From NCBI GenBank assembly GCA_019348255.1, contig JAHWJU010000012.1, positions 1 through 36,155 of the forward strand: a stretch of DNA of 36,155 nt, in the 5' to 3' direction. The notes below the pieces were generated by a model. That model ran no database searches and was not told where the DNA came from. It worked only from the letters and a program-made list of their open reading frames with translations. The translations under genes were made by a program, and so were the position numbers. Position 1 is the first letter of the stretch, and the number at the start of each line of letters is the position of its first letter. Shown here piece after piece: positions 1-10,014 of the stretch. The stretch comes from Actinomycetota bacterium (GTDB taxonomy: Bacteria > Actinomycetota > Acidimicrobiia > Acidimicrobiales > CADCTF01).

Positions 1-7
1 ATCCGCC

Positions 8-1123
8 TCACCGGCATCTCTCTGCCGTGACAGCCGGCAGGCCGTCGCCTGCCGCCCCCCGATCCGGCTCTGCCGGGCGCTCGCTCCTTCGTCCGCTCAC
101 GGGGACCGGGATCTGCAACTGGAACCCGCCGGCGCGGTACACCAGCGATCCCCCGTGCGCTTCGACAGCGGCGCGGGCGATGGCCAGACCGAGCCCGCTG
201 CCGCCGCGGCCGTCGAGGCTGACGAAGCGGTCGAAGATGACTTCCTCTGCTCCGAAGGGGACGCCTGCTCCGTCGTCGACCACGGTGAGGAGGAGCCGAC
301 CGCTCTCCGAGCAGACGACGACGTCCACGACACTTCGTGCATGCCTGCCGGCGTTGTCCAAGAGGTTGGCCACGGCCTCTGCCAGGCTGTGGCCGTCGAG
401 CGGTACCAGGGGGAGGTGCTGGTGATCGAGGCGGAAGGCGACCGCGGGATGATGCAGGGCGACGAGTTCCACCTCACGCTCCACGATCTCGTCGAGCCGC
501 GTGGGACGGAGTTGCAGCCCACCTCCCTGGTCGAGCCGGGCGACCTGGAGGAGCAGGCCCAAGAGCCTGGACACCCTGGCCGTCGAAACCGCCAGCGTGT
601 CGGCGAGGCGGGCGCGGCGAGCGGGATCTGGCTCGGCCACGACGGCTTCGGCAGTGACCACGAGGCCGGTCACGGGGGTGCGCAGTTGATGGGCCGCGGT
701 GGAGAGGAACGCCTTGGCAGACTGGCTCGAAGCCTCGGCGTCGGTGACGGAGTGCCGTAGCGCGCCCAGCAGGACGACCACCACCGACAGAGTGGCGGCT
801 CGAACCGCGCCGTTGGCGGCGGATGCGGCCACGCCAGGTTGGTGCTGGAGCAGCGCTTCGGCGGCAACCCAGACGACGGCGCTCCCGATGGCGAGCAGAT
901 AGGCAGCGGTACTGCCGACCAGGGTGGCGACGACCATCACCGGCAACAGGTAGAAGATGGCGAGCGACAGCTTCTGGCCGGAGACGTAGTCGACCACTCC
1001 GATCCCGAAGACGGCTGCGGTGGACACCACCACGATGGCAGCACGGGTGGCCGCGCCCGGGGGTCGGGCCAGCACGACCCTCGACATCCAGCGCTCGACG
1101 ACGCCCTTGCGGCTCGCTGTCAT
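8..1123 (-). CDS. Membrane-bound sensor histidine kinase (about 4 TM, HisKA + HATPase_c)
   Basis: H-box FLSTAAHQLRTP, N-box VANLLDNAGRH, G-boxes DDGAGVP and GGSGLGLAIA. ATG at 1121-1123 overlaps the response-regulator stop (ATGA), so the ORF-track start at 1279 is too long. Confidence 0.93.
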   Translation of the reverse strand: MTASRKGVVERWMSRVVLARPPGAATRAAIVVVSTAAVFGIGVVDYVSGQKLSLAIFYLLPVMVVATLVGSTAAYLLAIGSAVVWVAAEALLQHQPGVAASAANGAVRAATLSVVVVLLGALRHSVTDAEASSQSAKAFLSTAAHQLRTPVTGLVVTAEAVVAEPDPARRARLADTLAVSTARVSRLLGLLLQVARLDQGGGLQLRPTRLDEIVEREVELVALHHPAVAFRLDHQHLPLVPLDGHSLAEAVANLLDNAGRHARSVVDVVVCSESGRLLLTVVDDGAGVPFGAEEVIFDRFVSLDGRGGSGLGLAIARAAVEAHGGSLVYRAGGFQLQIPVPVSGRRSERPAEPDRGAAGDGLPAVTAERCR

Positions 1124-1893
1124 GGAGAGACGACGTAGCCGATGCCACGGGCGGTCGAGAGCAGCCGGTTCCCGTTCTGTTCGATCTTGCGGCGAAGCGA
1201 GCTCACGTGAACCTCCACGAGATGTGGCGCGTAGCGTTCGAGGCCCCAGACGTGGGCGAGGAGGTCGCGTTTCGACCACGGTCTCCCGGGTGTGCTCGCC
1301 AGTGCCGCCAGGATGTCGAACTCGAGCGGGGTCAGCGGCACGAGGGCCCCGTTCCGGCGGACTTCTCGATCGACGAGGTCGATGACGAGGTCTCGCACCC
1401 GGAGCGAAGATCCGGCGGCGATACCGGCTCGGCGCAGCACGACCTGGAGCCGGGCCATCAGCTCACGGACGGAGAACGGCTTCACCACGTAGTCGTCGGC
1501 TCCGAGGTCGAAGCCACGAAGGCGGTCCTCCTCGGCGTCGGCGGCCGTGAGGAAGATCACCGGCGTCCCGCGGCCGGAGCGCAAGCGTGCCGCGATGGCG
1601 AACCCGTCAGGGCCGACGGGAAGACCGACGTCGAGGACGGCGACGTCGGCAGGCCGAAGCCGCATCGCCTCCACTACGCGCGTCCCATCGGACAGGGCGA
1701 CGACGTCGTAGCCGTTGGCGGTCAGGGCTGCCGCCACGCCTTCGCGCACCGTGTCGTCGTCTTCCACCAGCAGTACCCGGGGGTGCTCGAAGCCACTGGC
1801 CACAGGGGCAAAGCCTGCCGCAAATGCCGACCGGCCGGCGGCTCCTGGCACATCAGGCTCAGAAGGTAGTGGCGTGCCACTGAGGATGCTCAA
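1120..1893 (-). CDS. OmpR/PhoB-family response regulator
   Basis: Receiver PRVLLVEDDDTVREG, DVAVLDVGLP, DDYVVKPFS and winged-helix C-terminus (VHVSSLRRKIEQ..ARGIGYVV). True start may be GTG 1803 (VASGFEHPRVLLVEDD) rather than TTG 1893. Confidence 0.93.
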   Translation of the reverse strand: MSILSGTPLPSEPDVPGAAGRSAFAAGFAPVASGFEHPRVLLVEDDDTVREGVAAALTANGYDVVALSDGTRVVEAMRLRPADVAVLDVGLPVGPDGFAIAARLRSGRGTPVIFLTAADAEEDRLRGFDLGADDYVVKPFSVRELMARLQVVLRRAGIAAGSSLRVRDLVIDLVDREVRRNGALVPLTPLEFDILAALASTPGRPWSKRDLLAHVWGLERYAPHLVEVHVSSLRRKIEQNGNRLLSTARGIGYVVSP

Positions 1894-1907
1894 GAATGCT
1901 CAAGAAT
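1886..1907. promoter_or_regulatory. Perfect tandem 10-bp direct repeat, candidate response-regulator binding site
   Basis: (ATGCTCAAGA)x2 followed by AT at 1886-1907, at the 5' edge of the response-regulator ORF, facing the divergent mannosyltransferase gene. Confidence 0.5.
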
Positions 1908-1945
1908 CCCCTCTGCCCCGGGCAGGCGCGGGTGAGGATCCGAAC

Positions 1946-3244
1946 ATGTCCGCGACGCCCACTCTGGACGGCTCCGCTGGTGACGACGGCGGGAGCCGGC
2001 TCCGGGTCCTGAGCGGTGGCCGGCGGGGTACGGGCCACAGAGCGGGAATCGCCTTTTCGTTGACGACCTACCTCGCGGTGCTCGCCGGCGTATTCGTGGT
2101 GGCGCAGCTCTCGTGGAGGTACCTGCCTTCTACCGTGCAACCCCACCGGTGGCCCGACCATCCGTGGCTCGGCACCTTCGCCCGATGGGACACCGGGTGG
2201 TACTGGCACATCGCCAACGACGGCTACTACTACGACGGGCCGGGGAGACAGTCGGCGGTCGCATTCTTCCCCGCCTACCCGCTCGCGATGCGCGCCGTCG
2301 GCTTCGTCGTGAGGGACCTCATCGTCGCCGGCGTGCTGATCAGCTGTGCGGCCGGAGCCAGCTACGTGTGGCTCTTCTACCGGTGGTGCCGCTCCGCCCT
2401 GGGCGAGCGGGCGGCCAGGGCCAGCGTGCTGCTCCTCGTGCTCTACCCGTTCGCCTACTTCCTCTTCGGCGCCGTCTACTCCGACGCTCTCTTCGCCGCC
2501 GCCGCACTGGCTGCCTTCGTGCTCGTAGAGCAGCGGCGACTGCTGCTGGCCACTGTCGCCGGTGCCGTGGCCGCCGCCGCCCGACCTGTCGGCGTGGCCG
2601 TGGTGATCGGGTTGCTCCTCCGTGCCTTCGAGCTTCGTGGGGTCCTCCCGGGCAGCCTCGGGGCCCTCGTCTGGTCTAGGCGCGGCCACGCCGGCAGACG
2701 GATCGACCTGCTCCCTCGCCGCCTCGACCTGAGCCGCTTCCGCTGGCGGGACTGCACGGTGGCACTCTCAGCCTTGGGCTTTGCCGCCTTCTGCGGCCTC
2801 CTGTGGTGGCGGTTCGGGGAGCCGCTCGCCTTCACGAAGGTCGAGCGAGCCGACGGATGGAACCGCCACCTGGGCCCTGACGCCCTGTTGATGGTCGATT
2901 ACTTCCGCCGCCTGGCCGACCACGGGTGGACGCTCGTGAACGTCGTGCTCACGCTCCAGGGGCTGCTCTCCATCGGAGCGGTCGCCCTCATCCCCGCCGT
3001 CGTCCGCCGCTTCGGCTGGGCCTACGGCGCCTACACGTTGATACTCGTCGGAGCGCCGCTGCTCACGTCCTCGGACTTCCTCGCCATGGGCCGCTACCTG
3101 CTGCCCGCCTTCCCCTGCTTCGCCGTTGCTGGTGCCGCCCTGGCCGACCGGCCGTGGCCCGCTCGCGTCGCGGTGCTGGCGGCAAGCGCGGCCGGGCTGG
3201 GGCTCATGACGTCCTTCTTCGCCCGGTGGTACCTCCTGTCATGA
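1946..3244 (+). CDS. PIG-V-like integral membrane mannosyltransferase
   Basis: Polytopic membrane protein with ARWDTGWYWHIANDGYYYD and AFFPAYPL, typical of the PIG-V-like family; ATG 1946 preceded by a gaggat SD-like stretch. Confidence 0.75.
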   Translation: MSATPTLDGSAGDDGGSRLRVLSGGRRGTGHRAGIAFSLTTYLAVLAGVFVVAQLSWRYLPSTVQPHRWPDHPWLGTFARWDTGWYWHIANDGYYYDGPGRQSAVAFFPAYPLAMRAVGFVVRDLIVAGVLISCAAGASYVWLFYRWCRSALGERAARASVLLLVLYPFAYFLFGAVYSDALFAAAALAAFVLVEQRRLLLATVAGAVAAAARPVGVAVVIGLLLRAFELRGVLPGSLGALVWSRRGHAGRRIDLLPRRLDLSRFRWRDCTVALSALGFAAFCGLLWWRFGEPLAFTKVERADGWNRHLGPDALLMVDYFRRLADHGWTLVNVVLTLQGLLSIGAVALIPAVVRRFGWAYGAYTLILVGAPLLTSSDFLAMGRYLLPAFPCFAVAGAALADRPWPARVAVLAASAAGLGLMTSFFARWYLLS

Positions 3245-3322
3245 CCCCTGGGCACCCCCCGCGACGGCCGGAGCATCCGCCTGGATCTTGATTGGCTGGC
3301 CCCGGCGCGAACATGGCACCAC

Positions 3323-4495
3323 ATGCGATCCGGCTCACACCCAGCCGCTTCGGCGGGCAAGGCGTCTCGAGGGATGCGGCTGTACGACACCGCCCGCCAG
3401 GCGGTCGTGCCCTTCGAGCCGGGCCAGAGGGTGAAGATGTACACCTGCGGCATCACCCCCTACGACTCCGCCCACCTCGGCCACGCCGCCACCTACCTCC
3501 TGTACGACGTGCTGCAGCGCCGGCTCCGCGACCGCGGCCATCGCACCCAGTGCGTTCGCAACATCACCGACATCGACGACCCGCTGTTCGCCAAGGCCCG
3601 CCAGCTCGAGGTCTTCTACCTCGACCTGGCGGCCGAGGAGATGGCCCGCTTCGACTCCTGCATGAGGGCCCTCAACCTGCTGGAGCCCTTCAGCGAGCCC
3701 CGCGCCACCTCGGCCATCCCCGACATCCTGGGCTTCATCGGCATGGTTCTCGACGCCGGCCACGCTTACCAGGCCGGCGGGTCGGTCTACTTCTCGGCCA
3801 GCAGCTTCGAGGGGTTCGGCAAGGTGTCCCACCTCGACCGCCCGACGATGTTGCGGCTCGCGGCCGACAACGGCGGCCACCCCGAGGACCCGGTGAAGCG
3901 TGACCCGCTCGACTTCGTGCTGTGGCAGCCGTCGGCGCCGGACGAGCCGGCGTGGGAGTCGTTGTGGGGGCCGGGCCGTCCCGGTTGGCACATCGAGTGT
4001 TCGGCGCTGGCCCTGCGCGAGCTCGGTACGACCATCGATGTGCACGGTGGTGCCACCGACCTGATCTTCCCGCACCACGAATGTGAGTCGGCGCAGTCCG
4101 AGGCGGCCACCGGCGAGCCGTTCGTGCGCCACTGGTTGCACGCGCCGCTGGTGAGCTACCGGGGGACCAAGATGTCCAAGTCCCTGGGAAATCTCGTGTT
4201 CGTGAGCGACCTGTTGAAGGAATGGGACCCGCCAGCCATCCGATTGGCCGTGCTCGCCCACCACTACCGCCATCCCTGGGACTGGACCGACGATCTGCTG
4301 GCCGACGCGGCCGAGCGGCTCGAGCGATGGCGCCGGGCCGGCTCGGCCTCTGGTGGTAGCGGCGTTCTCGAGGCGGTCCGGTCGGCCCTCGACGACGATC
4401 TCGACACGCCCACCGCGCTCGCGGCTGTGGACGGCGCCGCCGCCGCCGGGCGTCCGGTCGGTGAGGCGGCCGCGCTGTTGGGCGTCGAGCTGTAA
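3323..4495 (+). CDS. mshC: Cysteine--GlcN-Ins ligase (mycothiol biosynthesis), MshC
   Basis: CysS-like fold with MYTCGITPYDSAHLGHAATYLLYD, NITDIDDPLFAKA, WHIECSALA, KMSKSLGN; the motif spellings and shorter length match MshC rather than CysS. Confidence 0.87.
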   Translation: MRSGSHPAASAGKASRGMRLYDTARQAVVPFEPGQRVKMYTCGITPYDSAHLGHAATYLLYDVLQRRLRDRGHRTQCVRNITDIDDPLFAKARQLEVFYLDLAAEEMARFDSCMRALNLLEPFSEPRATSAIPDILGFIGMVLDAGHAYQAGGSVYFSASSFEGFGKVSHLDRPTMLRLAADNGGHPEDPVKRDPLDFVLWQPSAPDEPAWESLWGPGRPGWHIECSALALRELGTTIDVHGGATDLIFPHHECESAQSEAATGEPFVRHWLHAPLVSYRGTKMSKSLGNLVFVSDLLKEWDPPAIRLAVLAHHYRHPWDWTDDLLADAAERLERWRRAGSASGGSGVLEAVRSALDDDLDTPTALAAVDGAAAAGRPVGEAAALLGVEL

Positions 4496-4499
4496 GAGG

Positions 4500-5072
4500 A
4501 TGGAGCCCGAGGATCTGGGTCCCGACCCGATCGCCGCATTCCGGGACTGGCACGCACGGGCCGGTAGCGATGCCGTCTGTCTGGCCACCGCCTCCGGCGA
4601 CGGCGCCCCCAGCGGCCGGATGGTCTTGCTGAAAGGTGCCAGCGCCACCGGCTTCGTCTTCCACACCAACCGGACGAGCCCCAAGGCCCGCGACCTGTCG
4701 GGCAACCCCCGGGCCGAGCTCGTCTTCTTCTGGCCACCGGACCGTCAGGTGCGGGTGAGGGGACCGGTGGAGGTGCTCTCAGATGCCGACTCCGACGCCT
4801 ACTGGGCCACCCGCCCCCGCGGCAGCCAGCTGGGGGCGTGGGCTTCGCAGCAGTCGCAGGTGATAGCCGACCGCCCCGTGCTCGAGGCCGCGCTGGCGGC
4901 GGCAGTCGAGCGGTTCGCCGGCCAGGAGATCCCCCGGCCCCCGCACTGGGGCGGCTACCGGGTGGTGCCGGCGACCATCGAGTTCTGGCAGCACGGCGAG
5001 GACCGGCTGCACGATCGGATCCGCTACGTGCGAAGGCCGTGGGGATGGGCTCCAGAGCGCTTGTCGCCCTAG
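4500..5072 (+). CDS. pdxH: Pyridoxine/pyridoxamine 5'-phosphate oxidase-like protein
   Basis: GRMVLLKGASATGFVFHTNRTSPKARDLSGNPRAELVFFW, RGSQLGAWASQQSQ, PPHWGGYRVVPATIEFWQ. Confidence 0.9.
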   Translation: MEPEDLGPDPIAAFRDWHARAGSDAVCLATASGDGAPSGRMVLLKGASATGFVFHTNRTSPKARDLSGNPRAELVFFWPPDRQVRVRGPVEVLSDADSDAYWATRPRGSQLGAWASQQSQVIADRPVLEAALAAAVERFAGQEIPRPPHWGGYRVVPATIEFWQHGEDRLHDRIRYVRRPWGWAPERLSP

Positions 5073-6283
5073 CGCTCATGGCCGCTCTGGCCGCCGCCGC
5101 CCCCGGGGCACAGGCGACTCGGCACACCGCTCGGGCGGCACAGGGCAGCGGCGACCGGCTGGCTGCCGTCCAGGCGGTGCTGGACGCCCGGGTGGCTGCC
5201 CTCGGCTCGGGTGACCGCGCCGGCTGGTTGGCCACAGTCGACCCTCAGGCGCCGGCGGAGTTCCAACGAGCGCAAGGTCGTTCGTTCGACGGGCTGCGGT
5301 CCCTCCCGCTCGAGCGCTACGGGTTGCAGGCCCGCCTCGACGACAGCGGCGATCTCTCCGCCGGCCTCGACCGGCGCTACGGCGGGGCCGTGTTCCTGCC
5401 CGAGACCCGGCAGCGGATGCGCCTCCGCGGCTACGACGACCGCGACGCCGTGGACACTCTCTGGCTGACCTTCGTCCAGCGCGACCGCCGCTGGTACGTG
5501 GCCGGCGACGACGACCTCGCCGGCCTCGGGCTCGACACGTTCAGGGGGCTGTGGGACTTCGGTCCGGTGGAGACCCTCGCCGGCGAGCACCTGTTGACCC
5601 TCTACCACCCGGCTCAAGCCGAGCGGGCCAAGGCGCTGGCCGCCATCGCGGAAGAGGCTCTGGGCGTGCTCCGGCAGCGGTGGGACCAGCCCTGGTCCGA
5701 GCGCATCCCCCTCATCCTCCCCGGCTCCACCGAGGAGCTCGAAAAGCTGCTGCAGTCGACCCTAGACCTCGACAAGTTCGTGGCCTTCGTCTCCTATGGC
5801 GCCGTGCGCGACACCGGCTGGGAGACGACGGCTGCCCGCATCTACATCCAGGACAAGAACCTCTCGGGCTACGGCCGGGCGTACCAGGTCGAGACCCTGG
5901 TGCACGAGCTGGTGCACGCCGCCGGGGCGCCCATCGCCGGGCCGCAGATCCCGGCCTGGGTGCACGAGGGCGTCGCCGACTGGATCGCCACCGGCCGGCC
6001 GCACCGCGAGCGCAGGCCCAAGGGCGGTGACGGACGGCTGCCCCGCGACTTCGAGTTCACCACGGGCACTCAACCCGAGATCCTGCGGGCCTACCGCGAG
6101 AGCCGCTCGGCCATCTCGTTGCTGGCCTCGCGCTCGGGTGGTGCGGCTCCCACCGCGCTGTTCCGAGCCCTGGGCGAGGCCAAGGTGGCGCCCGGCAGCG
6201 TCGACTTCCACAGCGACGCCGCCCTCCGCAGGACCGCCGGCCTCGGCTTGGCCGAGTTCGAATCGGGCTGGGCCGGCCGCTGA
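5045..6283 (+). CDS. Secreted zinc metallopeptidase-like (gluzincin, HELVH) with N-terminal NTF2-like region
   Basis: Signal peptide [37 protein letters not shown] plus downstream [11 protein letters not shown]; overlaps the pdxH-like end. Confidence 0.75.
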   Translation: MGSRALVALALMAALAAAAPGAQATRHTARAAQGSGDRLAAVQAVLDARVAALGSGDRAGWLATVDPQAPAEFQRAQGRSFDGLRSLPLERYGLQARLDDSGDLSAGLDRRYGGAVFLPETRQRMRLRGYDDRDAVDTLWLTFVQRDRRWYVAGDDDLAGLGLDTFRGLWDFGPVETLAGEHLLTLYHPAQAERAKALAAIAEEALGVLRQRWDQPWSERIPLILPGSTEELEKLLQSTLDLDKFVAFVSYGAVRDTGWETTAARIYIQDKNLSGYGRAYQVETLVHELVHAAGAPIAGPQIPAWVHEGVADWIATGRPHRERRPKGGDGRLPRDFEFTTGTQPEILRAYRESRSAISLLASRSGGAAPTALFRALGEAKVAPGSVDFHSDAALRRTAGLGLAEFESGWAGR

Positions 6284-6291
6284 CCCGCCGG

Positions 6292-6297
6292 TAACCT
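6292..6297 (+). promoter_or_regulatory. Putative -10 element (TAACCT) 8 nt before thrS ATG
   Basis: TANNNT hexamer with spacing compatible with a leaderless start. Confidence 0.4.
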
Positions 6298-6305
6298 CGG
6301 GCGCC

Positions 6306-8261
6306 ATGGCCGACCGGATCTCCATCCGCCTCCCCGATGGCTCCACCCGGGAGCTGCCGGCGGGCGCAACCGCCGCAGACCTGGCGGCGGCCATCGGGGC
6401 CCGACTGGCCAAGGCGGCCGTCGCCGCCGACGTGAACGGCGGGGAAGTGGATCTGCAGGCGCCCCTGCCGGACGGGGCGGAGGTGGCCATCATCACCGCC
6501 GACACACCGCGCGGGCGCCACGTCCTGCGCCACTCCACGGCCCACGTGATGGCCCAGGCGGTGACCCAGCTCTGGCCCGGCGCCAAGTTCGCCATCGGGC
6601 CACCGATCGACGACGGCTTCTACTACGACTTCGAGCTGCCGGGCGGCGCCACCTTCACCGACGACGACCTGGGCCGGATCGAGGACCGCATGCGGGAGTT
6701 GGTGGAGGCCGACCAGCGGTTCGTGCGGGAGGAGCACTCCCTCGACGAGGGGCTCGAGCTGTTCGCCGACCAGCCCTACAAGCGCGAGATCATCCAGGGC
6801 GTCGACGCCAGCGAGGGGGCGGGCGGCGGCGTGGTGACCGCTTACCGCAACTCCGAGGACTTCGTCGACCTCTGCCGGGGGCCCCACGTGCCGTCCACCG
6901 GAAGGTTGAAGGCGTTCAAGCTCATGAAGGTGGCCGCCGCGTACTGGCGGGGCGACGAGCGCAACCAGCAGCTCCAGCGCATCTACGGCACCGCCTGGGA
7001 GGACGAAAAGGCGCTGAAGGCCCACCTCACCATGCTGGAGGAGGCGGAAAAGCGCGACCACCGAAGGCTCGGGGCGGAGCTCGACCTGTTCTCCTTCCCG
7101 CCCGAGATCGGGAGCGGCCTGCCCGTGTTCCATCCCAAGGGCGGAATCATCCGCCGGGTCATGGAGGACTACTCGAGGCGCCGGCACGAGGCCGCCGGCT
7201 ACAGCTTCGTCAACACCCCCCACATCGCGAAAGGCGGCTTGTTCGAGACCTCCGGCCACCTGGAGTGGTTCGCCGAGAGCATGTACCCGCCCATGGAGCT
7301 CGAGGGCGCGTCCTACTACGCGAAGCCCATGAACTGCCCCTTCCACCTGTTGATCTACCGGTCGAGGGGTCGCAGCTACCGGGAGCTCCCCTTGCGCATG
7401 TTCGAGTTCGGCGCGGTGTACCGCTTCGAGAAGTCGGGGGTGGTGCACGGGCTGACCCGGGTCCGGGGCATGACCCAGGACGACGCCCACATCTTCTGCA
7501 CCCGCGACCAGATGGCGGGCGAGTTGTCGTCGCTGCTCACCTTCGTGCTCGACCTGCTGCGCGACTACGGGCTCGCCGACTTCTACCTGGAGCTGTCGAC
7601 CAAGCCCGAGGGCAAGGCCGTGGGCACCGACGAGGAGTGGGCGGAGGCGACCGAAGTCCTGCGATCGGCAGCCTCCGACATGGGTCTCGACCTCGTGATG
7701 GACGAGGGGGGCGGCGCCTTCTACGGCCCCAAGATCTCGGTACAGGCCAAAGACGCCATCGGGCGGACCTGGCAGATGTCGACGATCCAGGTGGACTTCC
7801 AGCTCCCGCAGCGCTTCGACATCGAGTACTCGGCCTCCGACGGCACCCGCCAGCGGCCGATCATGATCCACCGGGCGCTCTTCGGCTCGGTGGAACGGTT
7901 CTTCGGCGTGCTCACCGAGCACTACGCCGGCGCCTTCCCGGCCTGGTTGGCTCCGGTGCAGGTGCGGGTTCTGGGCGTTCGCAACGATCACGACGCACAC
8001 GCCGACAAGATCGCCGAGCGCCTGCGCTCGGAGGGCTTCCGAAGCGACTGGGTGGAGGCGGACGAACCGCTGGGGGGCCGCATCCGACGGGCCAAGCTGG
8101 ACAAGATCCCCTACGTGCTCGTGGTCGGAGACGACGACGTGGCCGCCGGTACCGTAGGGGTCAACCGGCGCGGTTCCGACCGGCCCCAGCGGGGGGTGCC
8201 TCTCGACGACTTCGTGTCCCGCCTGCGGGAGGAGGCGCTCCCTCCGGACCGGGCCAGCTGA
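6306..8261 (+). CDS. thrS: Threonine--tRNA ligase
   Basis: TGS domain ([16 protein letters not shown]), class II core ([46 protein letters not shown]), anticodon-binding C-terminus. Confidence 0.98.
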   Translation: MADRISIRLPDGSTRELPAGATAADLAAAIGARLAKAAVAADVNGGEVDLQAPLPDGAEVAIITADTPRGRHVLRHSTAHVMAQAVTQLWPGAKFAIGPPIDDGFYYDFELPGGATFTDDDLGRIEDRMRELVEADQRFVREEHSLDEGLELFADQPYKREIIQGVDASEGAGGGVVTAYRNSEDFVDLCRGPHVPSTGRLKAFKLMKVAAAYWRGDERNQQLQRIYGTAWEDEKALKAHLTMLEEAEKRDHRRLGAELDLFSFPPEIGSGLPVFHPKGGIIRRVMEDYSRRRHEAAGYSFVNTPHIAKGGLFETSGHLEWFAESMYPPMELEGASYYAKPMNCPFHLLIYRSRGRSYRELPLRMFEFGAVYRFEKSGVVHGLTRVRGMTQDDAHIFCTRDQMAGELSSLLTFVLDLLRDYGLADFYLELSTKPEGKAVGTDEEWAEATEVLRSAASDMGLDLVMDEGGGAFYGPKISVQAKDAIGRTWQMSTIQVDFQLPQRFDIEYSASDGTRQRPIMIHRALFGSVERFFGVLTEHYAGAFPAWLAPVQVRVLGVRNDHDAHADKIAERLRSEGFRSDWVEADEPLGGRIRRAKLDKIPYVLVVGDDDVAAGTVGVNRRGSDRPQRGVPLDDFVSRLREEALPPDRAS

Positions 8262-8262
8262 G

Positions 8263-8775
8263 GTGACGCTGGAGCGTCTGTGGGCCGGTTGGCGCAGCGA
8301 CTACATCACCGGCAGCGCGCCGCCCGGTGACCCGCAGGCGCAATGCGTGTTCTGCCGCATCCTCGACAGCGGCGAGCCGGACTCGGTGACGAAGGTGGTC
8401 GTGAGGAAGCGGGGCGTCGTCGCCCTCCTCAACGCCTTCCCCTACACCAGCGGCCACCTGATGGTCCTGCCTGAACGGCATCTGGGCGAGATGGAGGACC
8501 TCGACGCGCAGGAACACTCGGTGCTGTGGCGGACGGTGACGGACGGGGTGCTGGCCCTTAAGTCGGCCTATCGGCCCGAAGGGATCAACCTGGGGGCCAA
8601 CCTCGGCCGGGCCGCCGGCGCCGGCCTGCCCGGCCACCTGCACGTGCACCTGCTGCCCCGGTGGGTGGGCGACACCAACTTCACCACGACGGTGGCCGAG
8701 ACCCGGGTCCTGCCGGAGTCACTCGACGTCACATGGCAGAAGCTCCGGGACGCCTGGCCCACGGCTGCCGGTTAG
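8263..8775 (+). CDS. HIT-family nucleotide phosphorylase/hydrolase (AP4A-phosphorylase-like)
   Basis: CVFCRIL zinc-site-like motif and GHLHVHLLPRW HIT triad; directly downstream of thrS as in mycobacteria (Rv2613c-like position). Confidence 0.88.
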   Translation: MTLERLWAGWRSDYITGSAPPGDPQAQCVFCRILDSGEPDSVTKVVVRKRGVVALLNAFPYTSGHLMVLPERHLGEMEDLDAQEHSVLWRTVTDGVLALKSAYRPEGINLGANLGRAAGAGLPGHLHVHLLPRWVGDTNFTTTVAETRVLPESLDVTWQKLRDAWPTAAG

Positions 8776-9446
8776 CCGACGGCGGCGGCGACGAAGCCGT
8801 CCTCCCACGCCCAGTCCCGCTGGAAGTGCCGGTTGGGCTCGACCATCAGGTCGTACAGCCACCACAGGCCGTAGATCCCGCACGAGCCGAACAGCGCCAG
8901 GATGCGCAAGGCGTACTGATGGGCGGACTTGGGAGCGGCCGGCATCAGGTGGCCGAGCGGCGTTCCCAGCTCGCCGAAGATGGCGGACAGCTCCCACTCC
9001 GCCGTCGCCTCAGCGGCCCCGTGCTTGACCAGGTCGCCGTCGAGCAGGACGTAGAGAACGAGCTGCGCGATACCGCTTCCGACCAGGACCAGGGCCAGCC
9101 AGATGCCCGGGTCGCGGAAGTCGGTCGTCATCTGGCGCAGCACCTGCAGTGATCCCGCCACCCGTTCGAAACGGGGTCTCAGCTCCGCCTCCCTTCCGGC
9201 TGCCACCGCCCGTTGCCAGGCCAGCGTGTTGGCGGCGTCGAGCAGCTCGAGACGGCGGAGGTTGTGGTCCCGCATCCGGCGCGCCAGCTGGTACACCACG
9301 TAGAAGGAGAAGAACCCGCAGGACAGCAGCGTCCATCCCAGCGCCGTCCAGAAGTCGAAGATGTAGTCCGATTCGCCACGTCGCTGCCATGCCCAGCGAA
9401 CGCGATCCGCCGGGCTGGGTGGCGAGTAGGCAGACGGCGCGGTCAC
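8772..9446 (-). CDS. Membrane protein of unknown function (DUF4234-like)
   Basis: Several hydrophobic segments (FWTALGWTLLSCGFFSFYVVYQLARRMRDHN; SCGIYGLWWLYDLM); convergent with the HIT gene, stop codons overlap. Confidence 0.65.
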   Translation of the reverse strand: MTAPSAYSPPSPADRVRWAWQRRGESDYIFDFWTALGWTLLSCGFFSFYVVYQLARRMRDHNLRRLELLDAANTLAWQRAVAAGREAELRPRFERVAGSLQVLRQMTTDFRDPGIWLALVLVGSGIAQLVLYVLLDGDLVKHGAAEATAEWELSAIFGELGTPLGHLMPAAPKSAHQYALRILALFGSCGIYGLWWLYDLMVEPNRHFQRDWAWEDGFVAAAVG

Positions 9447-9453
9447 CCCGGCT

Positions 9454-10011
9454 TTGTACCAGACGGCGCCTGCGGCGCATCATGAGGACGTGGGCGAAGC
9501 GGGGCGCGACGACGGGGGCGACGAGCTACCCGAGGAGCTCGACGTCAGCGCCTACGTCGGCCCGTACTCCTTCCCCGACAACCGGCGTCGCCGGTTCCCG
9601 GGCCTGCTCTACCTCCTGGTCGGCGCCGGCCTGGTCGCCCTGTTCGTGGTGCGGGGCGACGGCGTGCTCGTGAACGAAGGTCTTCTCGTAGCCGGCCTGG
9701 GACTGTTGGCAGTGGGCGGCTACCACTGGCTGGCGGCGTACCCCCTGCGGGTGGACGAGACGGATGCGCTGGCAGCGGCGGGCCGTACGGTCGGCTTCGC
9801 CGTCGGCCACGCCTCCGCCCAGCTCGGTTGGCGCGGCCTTCGCAGCCGTCCCACATGGCGCCTGCTGCTCTACTCGGCCGAGGATCCCCCGGTGTCGCGG
9901 GGACTGGTGCTGGTGGACGCGGTGGACGCCGGCGTCGTCGCCCACTTCGTCGAGGAGAACCCGGAGGACTGGAGCGAGTTCACCCCGGAGCAGCGCAAGA
10001 CGACGGGCTAG
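9454..10011 (+). CDS. Conserved-type hypothetical membrane protein (2 TM)
   Basis: Two hydrophobic helices (LLYLLVGAGLVALFVV; LLVAGLGLLAVGGYHWLAA). Start may be GTG 9490. Confidence 0.65.
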   Translation: MYQTAPAAHHEDVGEAGRDDGGDELPEELDVSAYVGPYSFPDNRRRRFPGLLYLLVGAGLVALFVVRGDGVLVNEGLLVAGLGLLAVGGYHWLAAYPLRVDETDALAAAGRTVGFAVGHASAQLGWRGLRSRPTWRLLLYSAEDPPVSRGLVLVDAVDAGVVAHFVEENPEDWSEFTPEQRKTTG

Positions 10012-10014
10012 CCG

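Noticed and set aside
3323-4495. Annotation as cysteinyl-tRNA synthetase
   Set aside because: Motifs MYTCGITPYDSAHLGHAATY and NITDIDDPLF plus short C-terminus favour MshC; a phylogeny would settle it.
6057-8000. 647-aa minus-strand ORF
   Set aside because: Antisense to thrS; no recognisable motifs, codon mirror artefact.
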